From the NCBI RefSeq assembly GCF_004027225.2, contig NC_044288.2, positions 2,572,719 through 2,636,718 on the forward strand: a stretch of DNA of 64,000 nt, read 5' to 3'. The number at the start of each line of letters is the position of its first letter. Position 1 is the stretch's first letter. Both the position numbers and the translations under genes were made by a program. The stretch is from Strigops habroptila. Taxonomy: Eukaryota; Chordata; Aves; Psittaciformes; Psittacidae. The notes under the pieces were generated by a model. The model was not told the origin of the DNA, did no database searches, and was given only the letters and a program-made list of their open reading frames with translations. Shown here in pieces: positions 35,201 to 48,985 of the stretch.

Positions 35201-38200
35201 TAAAACGGAATTACTTATAACTGCTGCCCCATAGCCTGTTCTCTGCAGTCCTTGTAAACTGAGCTTTCAGGTCTGGGAATGTACATACCTGGGTTTTCTG
35301 CACAGTTATCTCTACTAACATCAGTAAAGATTGCACAGGAAATCAGAGCACTGATTTCACCCCTCTGGTCTGCCACAGCACTGCCGGAGAGTGGTTCATC
35401 TCCCTAGCTTCAACAAGGGGCTGGTAGAACTGTCCTTTCCTATAGGGCACAAAAGACGGTGGTGAGAATATAAAATGGAAATGCAACCAAACAGGGATGG
35501 GCCTGGGCCTTTATGTCCTAGTGAGGTTTGTATCTGTTGTCTACACAGAGCTTTGAAAATTAATTGTGACCAGTCTCAGTGTTAACAGGGCTATTAAGAT
35601 CCTCACGTGCCCCTGGAAGCCATCTGTGAACCTACTTCCACTTACACAGCCTGGAATAGCCAAAATCACCCTCCTCCCAGAGCATTTTCTCATACATGGG
35701 TGTCAGTGAACATTTCTACCTCTGGCAGCTGCTTCAGCTCCTTAGTAGATGGCTTGTTTATGTGAAAACGTGTGCAAGAGTCTTATTCTGGGTCTTGGGA
35801 GATGAGGATCTGGACCATAAAAGCAATACAACCAGCAATAAACTTTTTATGATCATGCACAGCAAAAGTTCAGTGGAGGGGGAAGGGAATGTTGACCTCC
35901 ATTCCCATTTATTGATGTCAGAGGGGACCATTTTAATCATCACTGTCCAGCTTTAGCCTTCCACAAAGTGGCAAATCTCAACCTTATTCTTACTCTAATT
36001 CAGCACCTTTTCCCTAGTGTGAATGTGGATAACACCATGTGCACAAAACACCTTTGCTCTTTGCCTTTGCTTTGCCTTTTCTACCTCGGTGAGCAGGTTT
36101 CCAGATCCTGAATTCATCTGCCCTCCCTTGCTTTCAGTCCAGCAGCAGTTACGGTTATTAATGAAGGTCAGTTAGGTTGGGCATTACCCCTTGAGCAGGA
36201 GAACAGGCCACTTCATCTGGTGAGTGCCTGTGTAAGACTTCATGTGCCTCTGACAAGCTTTCCTCTGACCCGCCTCCACCCTCTGAACATTCCTCCTGCA
36301 CATCACTGAATCAAAGGCTGGACATAGACATCTGGTTTCCAAAAGTATATGCTCATGTGGATCACTGTCCAGGCTGGGTAGGAGAGCATTTCTGGGCTGG
36401 TGTTCTTGCCATGGCACAAGCAGTTGCTCTGTACATGTCCCACAATCACCCCAAGATGAAAGGCCTTTTCCCTACAGGTATTCCTGTCTCACATGAGCAC
36501 TGTGTGAGGGCTCCCCTGCCCACTGGAATGCAAACCGTGGGGTATGAATCTGTCTCAAGATACCGCTTCTCCTCAGTTCATTGAATTACGGTAGGGGGGA
36601 ATTCTTTGGAGGCTGATAAATGTGACCCGCTTGAGTCCAAGCCTCATTAACGCCTGAGGTCATGAGAAGCTCAGAACAGCAGCTATAGCTGAAGGCATCT
36701 CAGGAAGATAAGTATCAGACCCAGGGGATGCCCAAAGGAGGCAGAAGCCCACTGGAAGTCTCATAAATGCATGTCCAATATTTTCTTTGCTCCTATTTGC
36801 AGCCTGCTATTGGGACAGTTGTCATTCCCTGGAATGCGGCCACCCTTTGTTCCTCAGGCGAGCTGCCTGGCCAAAATACTGATCAGCACACTGCTCTCCT
36901 CAGTTGGGTCAGTCAGGTGGGGAAGTGTGAGGGACCAGACAGAGAAGAAGTGCACACTGCAACTGAAACCCCAAATCATCTGTCACGATCTGGGAAATGT
37001 ATTGGCAAAGGGTCAGAGAAAACAACACTCAACCCAGTGGCCTCTCCCTTGACTTCTTGGAGCGGCTCCAGCCTCACACCTTTGTTTGTTAGTCTCTGGA
37101 CAGATTTCAGTTTTCTCTCCGTCAACACTTCCTTCTATCCAGCATTGCCCTCATCATCTCAATTGATCACTGTCAGCATCTCCTCTCACCTGCACACGGG
37201 CTGGCACCATAACCATTCCCTAAATCAGCACCTCACAGAAGTTATGGCCATGTCTGTAAACAAGGTACAGGGCTTTGAGAGGGAGCACAGTTCATTCCAA
37301 TGATGTAGGAGGCGGCAGGCACCCACCATCTTCAAACAGTAGAAAGGCTGACTTCTAGCTGATGAAGACAACTGCCATTCCCAGTAGCATCCCTATATTC
37401 TCAGTGGGGAGGGGACACGTCTGGAGTCACTTGGGCAATGTGCTGTGCACAGAGAAAGAAATAGCAAAATTAGGCTGCTTGGCTAATTTTCTGTACATTC
37501 TCCACGTCATTGGCCTCTCTTCTGACTGACACGGTTACTCTAGGCCATCTATCTCTCCTGACCATCCCTGAGGCAAGGCATGTGGAATTTCCAGAGGGTA
37601 GCACTTGAATTAGACACCTAAATTAGGCAAACTGCATACAGCCCCATGTAACTCTACAGTTCAGGTCCTGTGTGACTTGTCCAAAATCACCAGGACATGT
37701 GTGCCCAGCACTGATCACAGCTCCAATATTAATTGCATTAGGCACAGGACCAGGAGATATCTCACATTTCCCTCCTTGTTGCCTTTCAAGCAGTGCTGTC
37801 AGGATGGACTTGTCATTTTTATGCCTCCAGGTTTAATCCCCGCTTTGTTCTTAAGGATCAAAAATTATTCACATCTGACTGCTTGCTCTGTAATCAGGGC
37901 ATCTCAGCTTGCTTTGCCTGTCACCATTGCAGCACACATTGTGGCTGTCACAGGCTGGTTGTACATCTTCAGCTGAGCTTTCCTACCCCAGTGACAAAGT
38001 GCCTAGAATAACACATTGGCAGAAAGGTGTCAAACCTTTGCCATACCTGACCTAATACCCAGTGCGAGCCTTGCACTGACAATTCCAGAGGTCCCATAGA
38101 GGACAGTGTGTGGGTAAAACTTATTCTTAGGTCTCACACATTCATTTACTACCAATCAACTGCAGAAAGCTATTATAACATACAATACTTATTACTTACA

Positions 38201-38272
38201 CAGCAAAGAAAACACTGCCATGCAAAAAATGTCCAGATGCTTAAAACATGTCCCCTTTTTGACATCATTTCA
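29290..38272. other. Intergenic DNA; no gene supported
   Basis: No recognised gene. A perfect octamer ATGCAAAT (about 33611-33618) and an ATCGAT site (about 33896-33901) lie within one 350-bp stretch. Frames of up to 178 codons (36767-37303 plus; 34600-35094 minus) show no family resemblance that I recognise. Confidence 0.55.
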
Positions 38273-38414
38273 TGCCCCATCCCTGGCAGTGTTCAAGGCC
38301 AGGTTGGACGGGACATGAAGCAACCTGCCCTAGTGGAAGGTTCCAAACCCATGGCAGGGGGTTGGACCTGGATGAGCTTTAAGGTCTCTTTCAATCGAAA
38401 CCACTCTATGATTC
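38273..38414 (+). mobile_element. CR1 LINE 3' end, sense orientation
   Basis: Begins CCCCATCCCTGGCAGTGTTC and AAGGCCAGGTTGGACGGGAC, and ends CACTCTATGATTC, the CR1 3' terminus. It is only about 140 bp, a very short 5'-truncated insertion, and the only clear CR1 here with plus-strand sense. Confidence 0.92.
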
Positions 38415-41400
38415 AGTTAATGTGCAGGTGATTGCTGGGGTTAATTCACTGCTGGTCACCTTTACCAAGGAGCCTGTGAAGTCTGACCGGCAAAGTAAGT
38501 TCTAAACTCAATGGTAAATCATCTCCTATGTCAGCTTCTCACTGAGCAAGAGGATTTGGGGATCCTGATAATGGGTGGAGGGTAGGAGAAGCCAGATTCT
38601 GGTTTTAGCAACACTAGCATGACCTTGGTTCAGCAGTTCACCTGGAGGTAACTGAGCTGTGAATACGGCCCTGGACGTGCATGACATTGAGTAGTGAAGG
38701 CTGCACCAGAGGCTGTGGCTGAGAGTGACTGACTCAGATGGCAGCAGGCTGGCATTCCTTCAAAGAGGCTCTCTTTGTCTTCTTTGTGGGAAGTGTAAAT
38801 GAATTGAATGGAGACACTGAAGGCTTTCCCGTGCCAGTTATTAGCAATCTCACTTCTATATATAGCTTCTGCCTAACTTACTCTGAGTGAGCAAGCAGAG
38901 TGGCATGTGAGTTATCGCTCTTGTCACGTTCGCCTCTCTTGATTACATGCATTTTGTTTGCTTGCTCTATCGTGGTGATGTAAGGTAGGCTAAAAGAGGC
39001 TGCAATACCAACGGCTTCAACGTGCCAGAGCTACAGGCTCCACTCTCTGGTTAGGAGCTACCTGAAGCATTGGCACTCCAAGGTATCATAGCCTTGGGAC
39101 AAGGAGCAGAGCTCCAGGCAATCCTCCATGGAAAGCCAGGCAGTTTCTGAGCTGTTTCCATCCATCTGGCCAACAGTGTTTCTTGTGCAAGAAGAGAAGC
39201 AGTGAGAGACTAGCAAAATTGCACTGGAGGGAAGCAGTGAAACTTCTTCCTGTGTCCCCTGTCAAGCAAAACCCAATCAATCAATCAGAGCTTTTTCAGA
39301 AGTTGGGTTAATTTTCCTGTTCTTTTTCATTTCTCTGTATTCTGGACTGGCACCAGAATCAACATGACAAAGGCTGTTCAAACAGCACCATTGAGCTCAC
39401 CACATCCCAGCTGTCTCAGGGGAGACTGGGGAAAAATATCCTGTGCACAGAGCCTGCTTATAGCAACCCAGCATAAACATACCCGCTCCATTCAGATTAG
39501 CAATATCTATTTTCCCTCTGAGCTGCTTCAGTCCCCCAACCAAGCAGCCCTTGGATGAAGGTGCTTTCTTCCAGTGCTTTTTGAGGGGCAGCAAGTGCAG
39601 CAGCAGCTGGAGCTTCCCACCATCGAGCAGGGACTAGTCAAGGAAGTTGATCAGAGATAGCGAATCTGGGCCCAGTGCCCCACTCCATCATCCCCACCTC
39701 AACGAGGAGAAACAGCAGGTAGCCTGAGGGCTGAGCTGGGTCATCTGTGCCAATGAAAAATGGCTGCAAAGCTTTCTTATGCTGAGTTAGAGTACCAGGT
39801 CCCTTCTGCACACACAATTTGCATCACTCTTGCACTCACAAGGTCATGAAGATGCTGGTGTAAAAGGGCCATGGATGTTAATTAGCCACCTCTGATGAAT
39901 TCGTTCTCTATAGGTCTGGGAGCATCTTTCCACAACCAGCTGATCCAGGGGACAACCACTCACACATAGCCAAAGTCAATTGTGTCCCTGCTCTCTGCAG
40001 ATCCTGTCTGGATGCTCTACTGTGTACATGGTCTCTCCATGGGAGCAGATGCTGGCAGCTGGTAGCAAGCTGGGCTCCTCCACCATGTTCCCATCTAAGC
40101 TGTGGTGCTGAGCATGCCAACAGTTCACAACATTAGCAGGCCCCCGGGGCATGATTTCGTGCACGTGGGCCAGCACCGGGCCCCTTCGAGTGCTGCGCGG
40201 GTGTGTGTGTTGGCAGAATCCATTAAAATTCTTGGATTGCCACCAACAACTTTGACTCTTTTGTTTGGGCCAAATTCCCAGTGGGGCCCCTTTGCTGCTT
40301 CCATGTTGGCTGTGGCCGAGGTCTCTTGAGAACACACTGGTCCAAGTTGGAATATGTTTTAGATAAACAGCGTGTCAGGTTGTGGCATGTGCCCAACAGC
40401 CTGAGCCAGCCTCAGATGCAAACCCCACCTGCACACCCAGCTCTCCTGGAGAGGCAACAGTGGAGCATGACGATGGCTGCGGGCCCACCATGGATGGAGC
40501 ACACCATGAAGTCCTTAATCCCAAAAGCAACCTCAGCAGACAGGATATTGTCCCTTGGATTGTGGCATCCCACTGACCAATTGCTCTCAGGTGTAATGTT
40601 AAGAACAGGCAGGATCATTTCCAGTTTCAGGTGATGACCTTTTAAGACGTTTCTGGCCCATTCCAAAGCAGTTCTGGTTGTAGGTTAGTGGTGACTCACA
40701 CCTGCAGTATGTGGCTGTGCTCCCCAATCTGCACTGGTCCATGGTGTCATTATCATCAGCCTCATTGAGAAGAGGAACTCACTTGGAATAAATTAAACAA
40801 CTGCTCTTTTCTTCCACTACAAGAGAAACATGAGCAGGAATTGCCTGAGCAGAGCAACAGGCTGATCCAATGACTGAACACAGACCCGTTTCACAGGGAG
40901 GCTCCTCTGGGCACCAAGGCTATCTGAGGATTAATTACAGCTAAGAAAAGGGACCACTAGCAGCCAAAAGTACGGAGACAAAACCCAGAGCCAAGCTAAA
41001 TGTTTCCAAGCCCAATGATCCCACTTGGGAATCCAGACCTCCAGCTGGGTTTGAAATTCAATGAATCCTTTCTTTCCCTTGCATGGGGCCATCCTGCGTA
41101 GGAGGTGGAACAGAGAAATGGCACAGGGGAGACCACTCATGTTGACCTGGATCAACCCTTCAAAGCATTACCAAGCTCCCCCATGGGCAACCCCTATTGC
41201 CACACAGCCATACCTTGGGTCTGATGCTGCAGGCAGGCATTCCTGGGTGTAGTGATGAAGCAGAGTTAGTCTTCAGGTATCCTGATGATAAGTGTGCTAG
41301 GGAGATAGCTAGGTGTCTATCATGTTACATTGTCAACTTCTCAGGGCTTTACTCAGATCTTCCTCAGACAAGTCAGTTTTGGGTGGTGATTTGAGTAAGG

Positions 41401-41775
41401 AATGAGTAAAATATGATTAATGCTCTCTAGGACTGACCTCTGACAGAGAGATCCACTGAGCCCACAGAAAGTAGTAGACAACACTACTCTGGCAGCCCCA
41501 CTGTTACCATTTTATTTTAGAAAAAAATGCAAATTTAGGGTCGATTTTCAACAATAGATTTTGATAAACTGATTTTTAGTTGATTTTGAAGACTTCAGTC
41601 AATCAGACTATAAGGACAAAGAAAGGGTGGAAGGGGAAGTACCTTTTCTGCCAATTCTTATCTCTCTCCACAGCCAGAATGTATCAGCCATCCCCCATAC
41701 TTGTTGAGTAGGCAGAATAATTCAGTCTAGCAGTTATTCTCCTATATATTGTTAAAATATCAGAAATGATACTTT

Positions 41776-41882
41776 GTGTATATGTATATATGTGTGTGTC
41801 TGTATGTGTGTCATATGTATGTAGTATACATAGATGTATCTATACCATATGTGTGTGAGGATACATATATTTAGAACATGTA
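41776..41882. repeat. TG/TA/CATA-rich simple repeat
   Basis: Degenerate alternating purine-pyrimidine sequence (TATATGTGTGTGTC, CATATGTATGTAG and similar) over about 105 bp. Smaller related tracts are at 31227-31264 (GT) and 42890-42967 (CA, CT, TATG). Confidence 0.8.
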
Positions 41883-44800
41883 CATATAGTGATTAGAACA
41901 CAATGGCCTGCTTTCTATTTAATGCACAAGCATAGTGTGGCTCCAATGGCATCCCATCCTTATTCTACCACAAAAATAACTAGGTTTCAAACCTAAGGAT
42001 GTTTCAGCAACTGAAGCCTCTCCCCACTGCTTTGTGACATTTTGTTTCAAGAAAGTATTGCGTTATGTTCCTGGTACAGGGTGAACTGATTAGGTGGTCA
42101 CCCAGATGCACAGAGCATCACCCATCACTGGTCAGGGAGCTGATCAACCCCTGGAAGCTGCATCTCTCGCATCACTTCTCCAGCATTTCTGTGAAGGAAC
42201 ATCCTCCAGCTTCCCCATAGCAGCCAGCAGAGAACAGCAGCCTCCTGAGCTGGCAGATTCAGGCACTGGTGTCAGACTAGTTACTGGGTGAGAAGGGCCA
42301 GGAGGATGTGTATGATAAAGGGACAGTCAGGGGAGTCCAGTGAGATCCTGATCACAGCTTGCATGGCCTCCAAAGGGCTGTCTCTTGCTGCTTTAAACCT
42401 GTCCTTCAGCACAGCAGTGGCCCTTTCCAGCTCAAATTCGTTTATCACTGGTCTCCCCTTGTCCCTGTTGTTGGTCTCCCACTTTCAGACTTGTGATTTC
42501 TAAACAGGTCCTCTCAATGCAGCCCAGCATCTCCCATGACTTATGGGGACCTCTGAGGACACAATTAGGCTACAAAAGCACTGGAGAGATTTTCACAGTG
42601 ACCCTTTCAATGACTCCAGGGTGGAACAATCATGATCACAAGGATCAGGCTTGCTCTGGTGCAGGGCTCTTGGTGTTGATGGAGAGACAGGCAGAGCAGA
42701 GCAGACAGGCTGCAAGGAGCCAAATTCTCCAGTGCATTTCATGTTTAGTGCCACCAGCATGGAAAAACATACATATGATCCTTGGAGAAAGCCATGCATA
42801 TGCCTTGGGAAGCACCCACACGTACCTGTGCTTGCAGTGACACACTTTGTGCTTTCAAAGAAATGCAAATCTGAACTTAAGCAAGTGCAAACACACACAC
42901 ACTCTTGCTCTCTTTCTCTCCCTCTGTCACAAGTAGTCAGACACATACATGCATGTATATATGTACTAATAGGTTTAGAGAAGATGGAGTCATTTCCGTA
43001 GGGTTTCTCACAAGAGGATCTAAATCTCACAATACTTATCCATCCTGTAGTAGCACTGACTTACAGGGCCCTTTAAATACAAGTGAAACCATGCAGTATT
43101 TTCCTTGTGGAGCTTCCACTCTAAATCAAGATTGAGAATGTGCCAGAAATATGCAGACATTATGCAAGGAAGGGAGATGCAGAAGCACAGTTGGAAAGGA
43201 GCTGCTGGGAGAGTGCGCGATGAGGAAGATTTGCATGCATTAGTTTTGCTTTCTCCTCTCCAATATGCATCAGGCCTATGCGCAACACGGTGCTGTTTTA
43301 AGGAAACGCAGATTTTTAAAGGGAATGTGGATGATAAAATAAAAGCCCACTAGATGGCACTCCGTGGACATGCATAATTCACCTTCCAACTCTGCCAAGC
43401 AGGAGCTGGCTGCAGACTGCGGCTGATGCAACGCTGGGAGCTGGTACGCCTCATGCCCCACCTGTATGGTCCTGAGCATCCCTGCTCGGTGCCAAAGCCT
43501 TGTCTATGCCTCTGACCTTACATCCTTGTCTCCCTGTCAATGATTTGGGAGATCTGCTTCCCCTTATGTAGCTAAGGGTGCTGCGAAGGGTGTTTCATGC
43601 ACAGTGGTCTCCCCTGCAGGGTAACCAACATCAAACAGCCTTGTGTTGAGGCAACAGAAAACTTGCTTTGAGCCTCTGATCGATAGTGCACGCCAGGGAG
43701 CTGCCCTATGGTGTGGCTGTAGGACAGAGGCAGCAGAAAGGGGCATCTTCCCCCTCCTGCCCCCCAGCTCCCAGCCTGGCCCTTCAGATGATGTGACCAG
43801 AGGAAGATGAGGCTGGGCACAGCCGGGGTTCACTGCTGGGCTAAAGGAGCTGTCAAAGGTCCTGTTTTGCTTGAAGGAATACAATTATCAATGAAGAGAG
43901 GGTTTGGGGGCTTCCTGACTCCATAGCACAGTGCCAGAGCTGTGAATAAGGGCAGGAGAACCAGACTCCACCAGGGAAACCTGCTGCATGCTGTGACGAT
44001 GTGGCCTGGGCTAGAGGAACATCTAGTGAGACCCAAGACCTAATCCTTTTTTCCATCTGGCCTCAACCCCTTTTCTTCCGTGCATGCCAGGCTCAGGGAT
44101 GCCTGTGGGAGCAGCTAAGCCCGTGAGGGTCTTCTTTTCTCCAGGGTGATGCTCTTCATCCTGGCTCTGCTCACAGCCTCACTGCTGAGCCATGGGGACA
44201 CCTCCAGAGAGCCCTGTTCCCAGTGCCACCCCCGTGGGGGCTGACGGTGATTCTGGCTCCTTCCCAAGCATCACGAGCACAAAATGCTCACTTGCCCGAA
44301 TGCTTGGCAGCAGGACTGTGACTCGCAGGGTTTGACTGACAGCTCCTGAGGCAATTTCATTAGAGAGACGAGAGTGCTTGAGAAAAATCATTAATTTCTC
44401 TTAAAGAGAAATCTTTGCTGAACATACCTGCCTGATGCCGGGCGCAAGCAGAGGGGCTGGGATTGGCACGAGCCCCCACACCCCTGCTAATCCCATCTTT
44501 TCATGTTTCACTCCTGCAAGCTCATTTTAATACCATCTGTCAGCAATCCGAGTCCCTCTTATCACCACTGTAAGACCATCCAGCCATTAGACAGGCAGTG
44601 ATGACAGGGCCGGAGGGTACATGCAGCCACCTCCACGCAGGCTGCAAACCCTATTGAGGAATCATTGTCCCCAGGACAGCAGCAACCAGCCCCAAGAAAC
44701 ACTGGCCTTTGAGATGACAATGGCTCTAACAGCATCACCACTGCTCTGCAGAAACATGTCCAGTACTGCAAAGGGTCGATAGACACTGGGGATGGCCATG

Positions 44801-47786
44801 ACTGGTTGGATTTTAGCTGTTCTGCATGCAGGGCTGGTGGGAAAATGGAATTTATTGCTAAGGTGATGCTGCTCAAGGGTCGGCTGAAGGGGGAGCAGGG
44901 ATGATAGAGGGCCAGGTACCTCACTGGTTTGGGAATGAGTGGCCAAGGACCATACAGGGTGATTGGAGAGGGCTGTGACCATCTTTAGTCAAGCAAAGAG
45001 GAGAATGAAGAGAATGAAGGAAGCCTGTGGCATGGACCCAGATCTCAGTGGGTCCCAGCCTGAGAAACCCAAGTGCAGATTCCTTTTGCCCGAGTGCCAC
45101 AGCTGGCTGGGGACATGGCACGTCATCATGGGAAGCCATCACTGCATCTGGAGTAACTCAAATCTGACCAGCAACGTCAGGCTGCCACTTGATGAAAGGT
45201 TTGTGGGGACCCAGCTGGGATATTCAGCTGCAGGATAGGGTTGGGGATCTCTTTCTTAGGATGTCCTGGACTTACAAAGAGGCTTGTGGACCCTGATCTC
45301 ACCATGGTGCCTACAGACCCCAGTGGGGTGCAGAGCCCCGTGCCACTGCAGTTCATCACCCTGGCACCGTGCTCAGGACTTTCAGTCTACACACATTAGT
45401 TTCAGGCACCCGTGGCTCAAGCACAGCTCAAGGCTGGTGTGGTAAGACCATAACCAGACCTGCAGAACTCACATGCATGGGCTGAGCCTGGTCCTCTCCA
45501 GACTGTGCTCTTTTTCTCTGAGCAGATGCAATGCCAGCAGCTCAGCCCTTCACTCCTCCACGACAATGCAGATCATCAACATCTCTCCCCTTCTTCTCCA
45601 TGCAGAGCAGGCTATGAGTGAAGCTTCTGCTGCTTTTGGGGCCCCAACATGGGCCCCTCAATGCGCCCCAGGACAGGTGATAGCTCTGCACTGCTACCCA
45701 GCTTAGCCCAGCCCCGTGGCCTGGAGCCCAGGCAGGTCCCTGCCTGCCCACCTCTAAAATCAAGGTCTGGCTGCAAGTTTTGCTGGCTTCAATTCTCAGC
45801 AGCCCAAAATGGGAAACGCAGCCCCTTTTCATTGCGCAGGCAGGAAAACCGAGCTGCCTTCTTGCCTTGGATGCTCTCAGAGCTGTCTTTTGGGAATAGC
45901 TCATGAGCCAGGAATGTGGCTTTTTGGAGCACAAGCGAGGATCACTGCTATTTTCCCACTTAAAACCAAAGGAAAATAGATCAAATGTTAATCAGCAGCA
46001 GGGGAACCTGCTGCAGGTTTATTAGGATTTTCCCCTTCTGCAGAACCGCCTGATGAATGGACAAGCTACAGAACACCATAATACTTTCAACACTGCACAT
46101 TTGCAAAGAGCACGGCCAGTGCCCAAAGGATGAATAAGTCAGGGAAGGGGAGGGAAGAATGGTTAAAGTGCACAAAACGAGGATGTGAGTTTGCCTAAAG
46201 AGATGATGAATCCCAAGCAACATCCCTTGTTCTGCCAGTGGCTAACAGTAAGATCCTAGCACAGTCACATCTCTGGCTTGGTTCTTTATCTGTAAAATGA
46301 CCTAACCTCTGAGATAGTTGAGGCTGTAATAAAAAGGCTAGAGGCTGGAGCGAGCTCTCCCTGGTATCACAGCAACAGCAGGAACGTTTCAGAGCAAGCT
46401 TGGTTTAGCCGCAGCCTCTGGGGTTCTGGGGAACAGCTCTTTAATGTCTGCAGAAGTGCTTTGAAACCCAGGGATGAGAAATGGGGAAGGGGAAGGATGG
46501 TGGTTATTACGAACACGGTGGATTGTGCTTCCAGCATAGCTGAATGCAACAGCTATGAGAGAACTCACACCTGAAGAAGATCATCTATGGGAGACAGCTC
46601 AGCTCTGATTTCTCCCAACTGATACAGCTGAGAAATATCCAAGGAGACAGAGTGAGCTGAATGACCTGAAGGGTGCTTCAGGTGGGAAGAAACCAGCAAA
46701 AAAGCAAATGGGTAATTCTTGATGAGGCAGCAGTGCAGAAGCTGTGAGTGCAATGCAAGGGCAGAAAGACATCTTATTTATCCTACTTGCTGGGCAGATG
46801 GAGATTAAGAACCTTAATGTGGTTTGAGCTCCCTGCCTCTCACCCAGATCTGTCTGCATGGCCCTGGAGGATCCTGGAAACTTCTGTCCCTGATTATTCC
46901 CCAACAAAAAGTCCTCTAGACTTCTCAAGTCACCCGCTGGGTTTTATGGCTCAGCCTTGCTGGAAAGCAGAGTGGGGTTTGTGGCCATAATTTTAACCCA
47001 CAGGAAGAAACTGGGCTAGGACAAGGTCATTGCTCCCTCATGCACATCCCTGGATGGGGAGGCAGAGAGAGAGGAGAGTTTCTGATGCTGCACAGTGCTC
47101 CAGATCTCTTACTTACCAATGGCATAAAGGGCTTAAAATGTTATAGCAGGACCTCCAGTGTCCAACAAAGCAGTTCACAGGAGAGACTGTAGGATTTCAC
47201 GATTTCTCCTCCTTCCTGAAGCAGTACCCCTGGGTTATTGCACTTATTGCATTAGGAGCTGTAAAGCAACTGAGTAAATAATAAAGTGCTAGAAAAAAAG
47301 AAAAAACCCTGCCACCCATTGCAGTTATTAGTCCAGATGAGTGAATTGGGTGTTGAAATAGCAGCGTTGAAGTTCCACTCATTAAATCACACACCAATTC
47401 AGCACTTATTAGGTCTCCAGTCAGATGTCTAAACCCCAGGAAGATAGGTTTGCTGTTAGCAATAGCCATTACTTTTTCTGCTGTGAGCAGCCTGTGAGTC
47501 TCATGCTGTTTGCTGGGTTGTGAGAGAAGAATTGAAAGGACGGAGACCTGGTGCTGCATGAGAGTTTGGGAGTTGTGGGGTTTGTTTCTGAAGGAGGAGT
47601 TAAGAATGTGGGTAATAGCTACAAAAACATTCACTAAGAGTCAGGAAGGCAGAGAAAATGAGCTGGGAGAAGACATTCTGGTCTCTTTGTCCCAGAGGAG
47701 GATCAACCCGGATGCTAACATGCATGTCTACCTCAAGAAGTTGAACTCTACAACTCAGCAACACTTTGGATGCTTCCTCCCATCCC

Positions 47787-47815
47787 TCCATCCATCCATC
47801 CATCCTGGATATCCT
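47787..47815. repeat. (CATC)n short microsatellite
   Basis: About six to seven units of CATC with one CCTC variant. Confidence 0.85.
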
Positions 47816-48831
47816 CTTCCTCATTGCATCTCCTATCTCCCTTACCTATAACCCTTATCTCCTCTTCTCCTCACACTTGTCTCCTGCCCGCTGGCACTGA
47901 GTGACGGGCCAGCAGCGGGGATGCTCATGTGCCATCAGGCACCAGCTGGGCTATACATGCCCCAGACCAAAAGGCACTGGTCCAAAATATATGAAAGCTT
48001 GACAAAAAAAATACGGAAAGACCTTTCTTAAGCACAAAACTTACCTTCAAACACTGCCTGGCTTTTATTTAGCCTGAGTCCTTTAATCAATTTGCATTCT
48101 AATGGCTTACAGAGATCTTAACATTGGAGATCTCCTCCACTGGAGCTTAGTGTTCAGACATGGCACTGTCAGCACTATGTGCTGAAAAGTCCTAAGTGCA
48201 ATCTTCAGAGTTATCAGGTGAAAAGAATAAGACATTCTGCATTCTTCATATTTGCCTTATGTCTGGAAATATCAGGAAATACCAGGAAATATCATGATTT
48301 CCAGCTTTTTTTCAAAGCCACAATATTTAGATTCTCAGTTAAAAACCCGATTCCAGGAGCAAAAAGCTGCAAAGGAAATAGATTGCAGGACTGAACAATC
48401 CAGAGCTAGGCATGGCAGGCGTATGCCTGGGAATTCCCAGTGCTCACACATTTATAGGACCAAAGATTTAACCAAATGTTGGGACCATGAACCCAACCCT
48501 CTCTCTGGGACTATAGTATTTCATGTCCTAACCCAAATGTTTCAGCTGGAATGTTGCATTTCTTTAGGACTGAAGCAACTGGGCATACCTGCGGCCTAAG
48601 CTGAGGTTTAAAGGGGTTGCTGTTTGCCTGGTTAAAGCTGTGCCATAAGGGCAAGTTCTGTCCTTTCCACACTGTGGGCAGTGATGGTTGGATATGGTTT
48701 ATTCACAGACCACCCAGCTTCTGAGCACAAGGATGCAGAAGCGGTGTCTGGCTGGTGTTGCCTTCACCATAGGTTCTGAGCAGCTGGAAGGCTACAACCC
48801 ATTCCTCACACATTGATGGCTACACTTAGGA

Positions 48832-48985
48832 GCATAGGATAATTGAGGTCGAAAGGGAGTTGAGAGCAGGGCCAGCTTAGGAGGTCAGACCAGGTTATTC
48901 TGGCCTTTATCTAGTCTGGTCTTGAAAACTTTGCTCATGCTCCCTTTAGAATAGTCAGGCCCACATTCCTAAGGGATGTGACCAG
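48832..48985 (-). mobile_element. CR1 LINE, older diverged fragment
   Basis: The plus strand reads CATAGGATAATTGAGGTCGA, GCAGGGCCAGCTTAGGAGGT, AGACCAGGTTATTCTGGCCT and TTTATCTAGTCTGGTCTTGA. This is the order seen in reverse-complemented older CR1 subfamilies. It is more diverged than the other copies; the right boundary is approximate. Confidence 0.8.

Larger units (their letters stand above)
38415..48831. other. Intergenic DNA; no gene supported
   Basis: No recognised gene. It holds the TG/TA-rich simple repeat at 41.8 kb, a CpG-bearing GC-richer stretch at 40.14-40.21 kb and POU-motif-rich sequence at 43.22-43.38 kb. Confidence 0.55.

Noticed and set aside
36767-37303. 178-codon plus-strand frame
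   Set aside because: Ser/Thr/His-rich chance-like product with no recognised family; no promoter or splice context.
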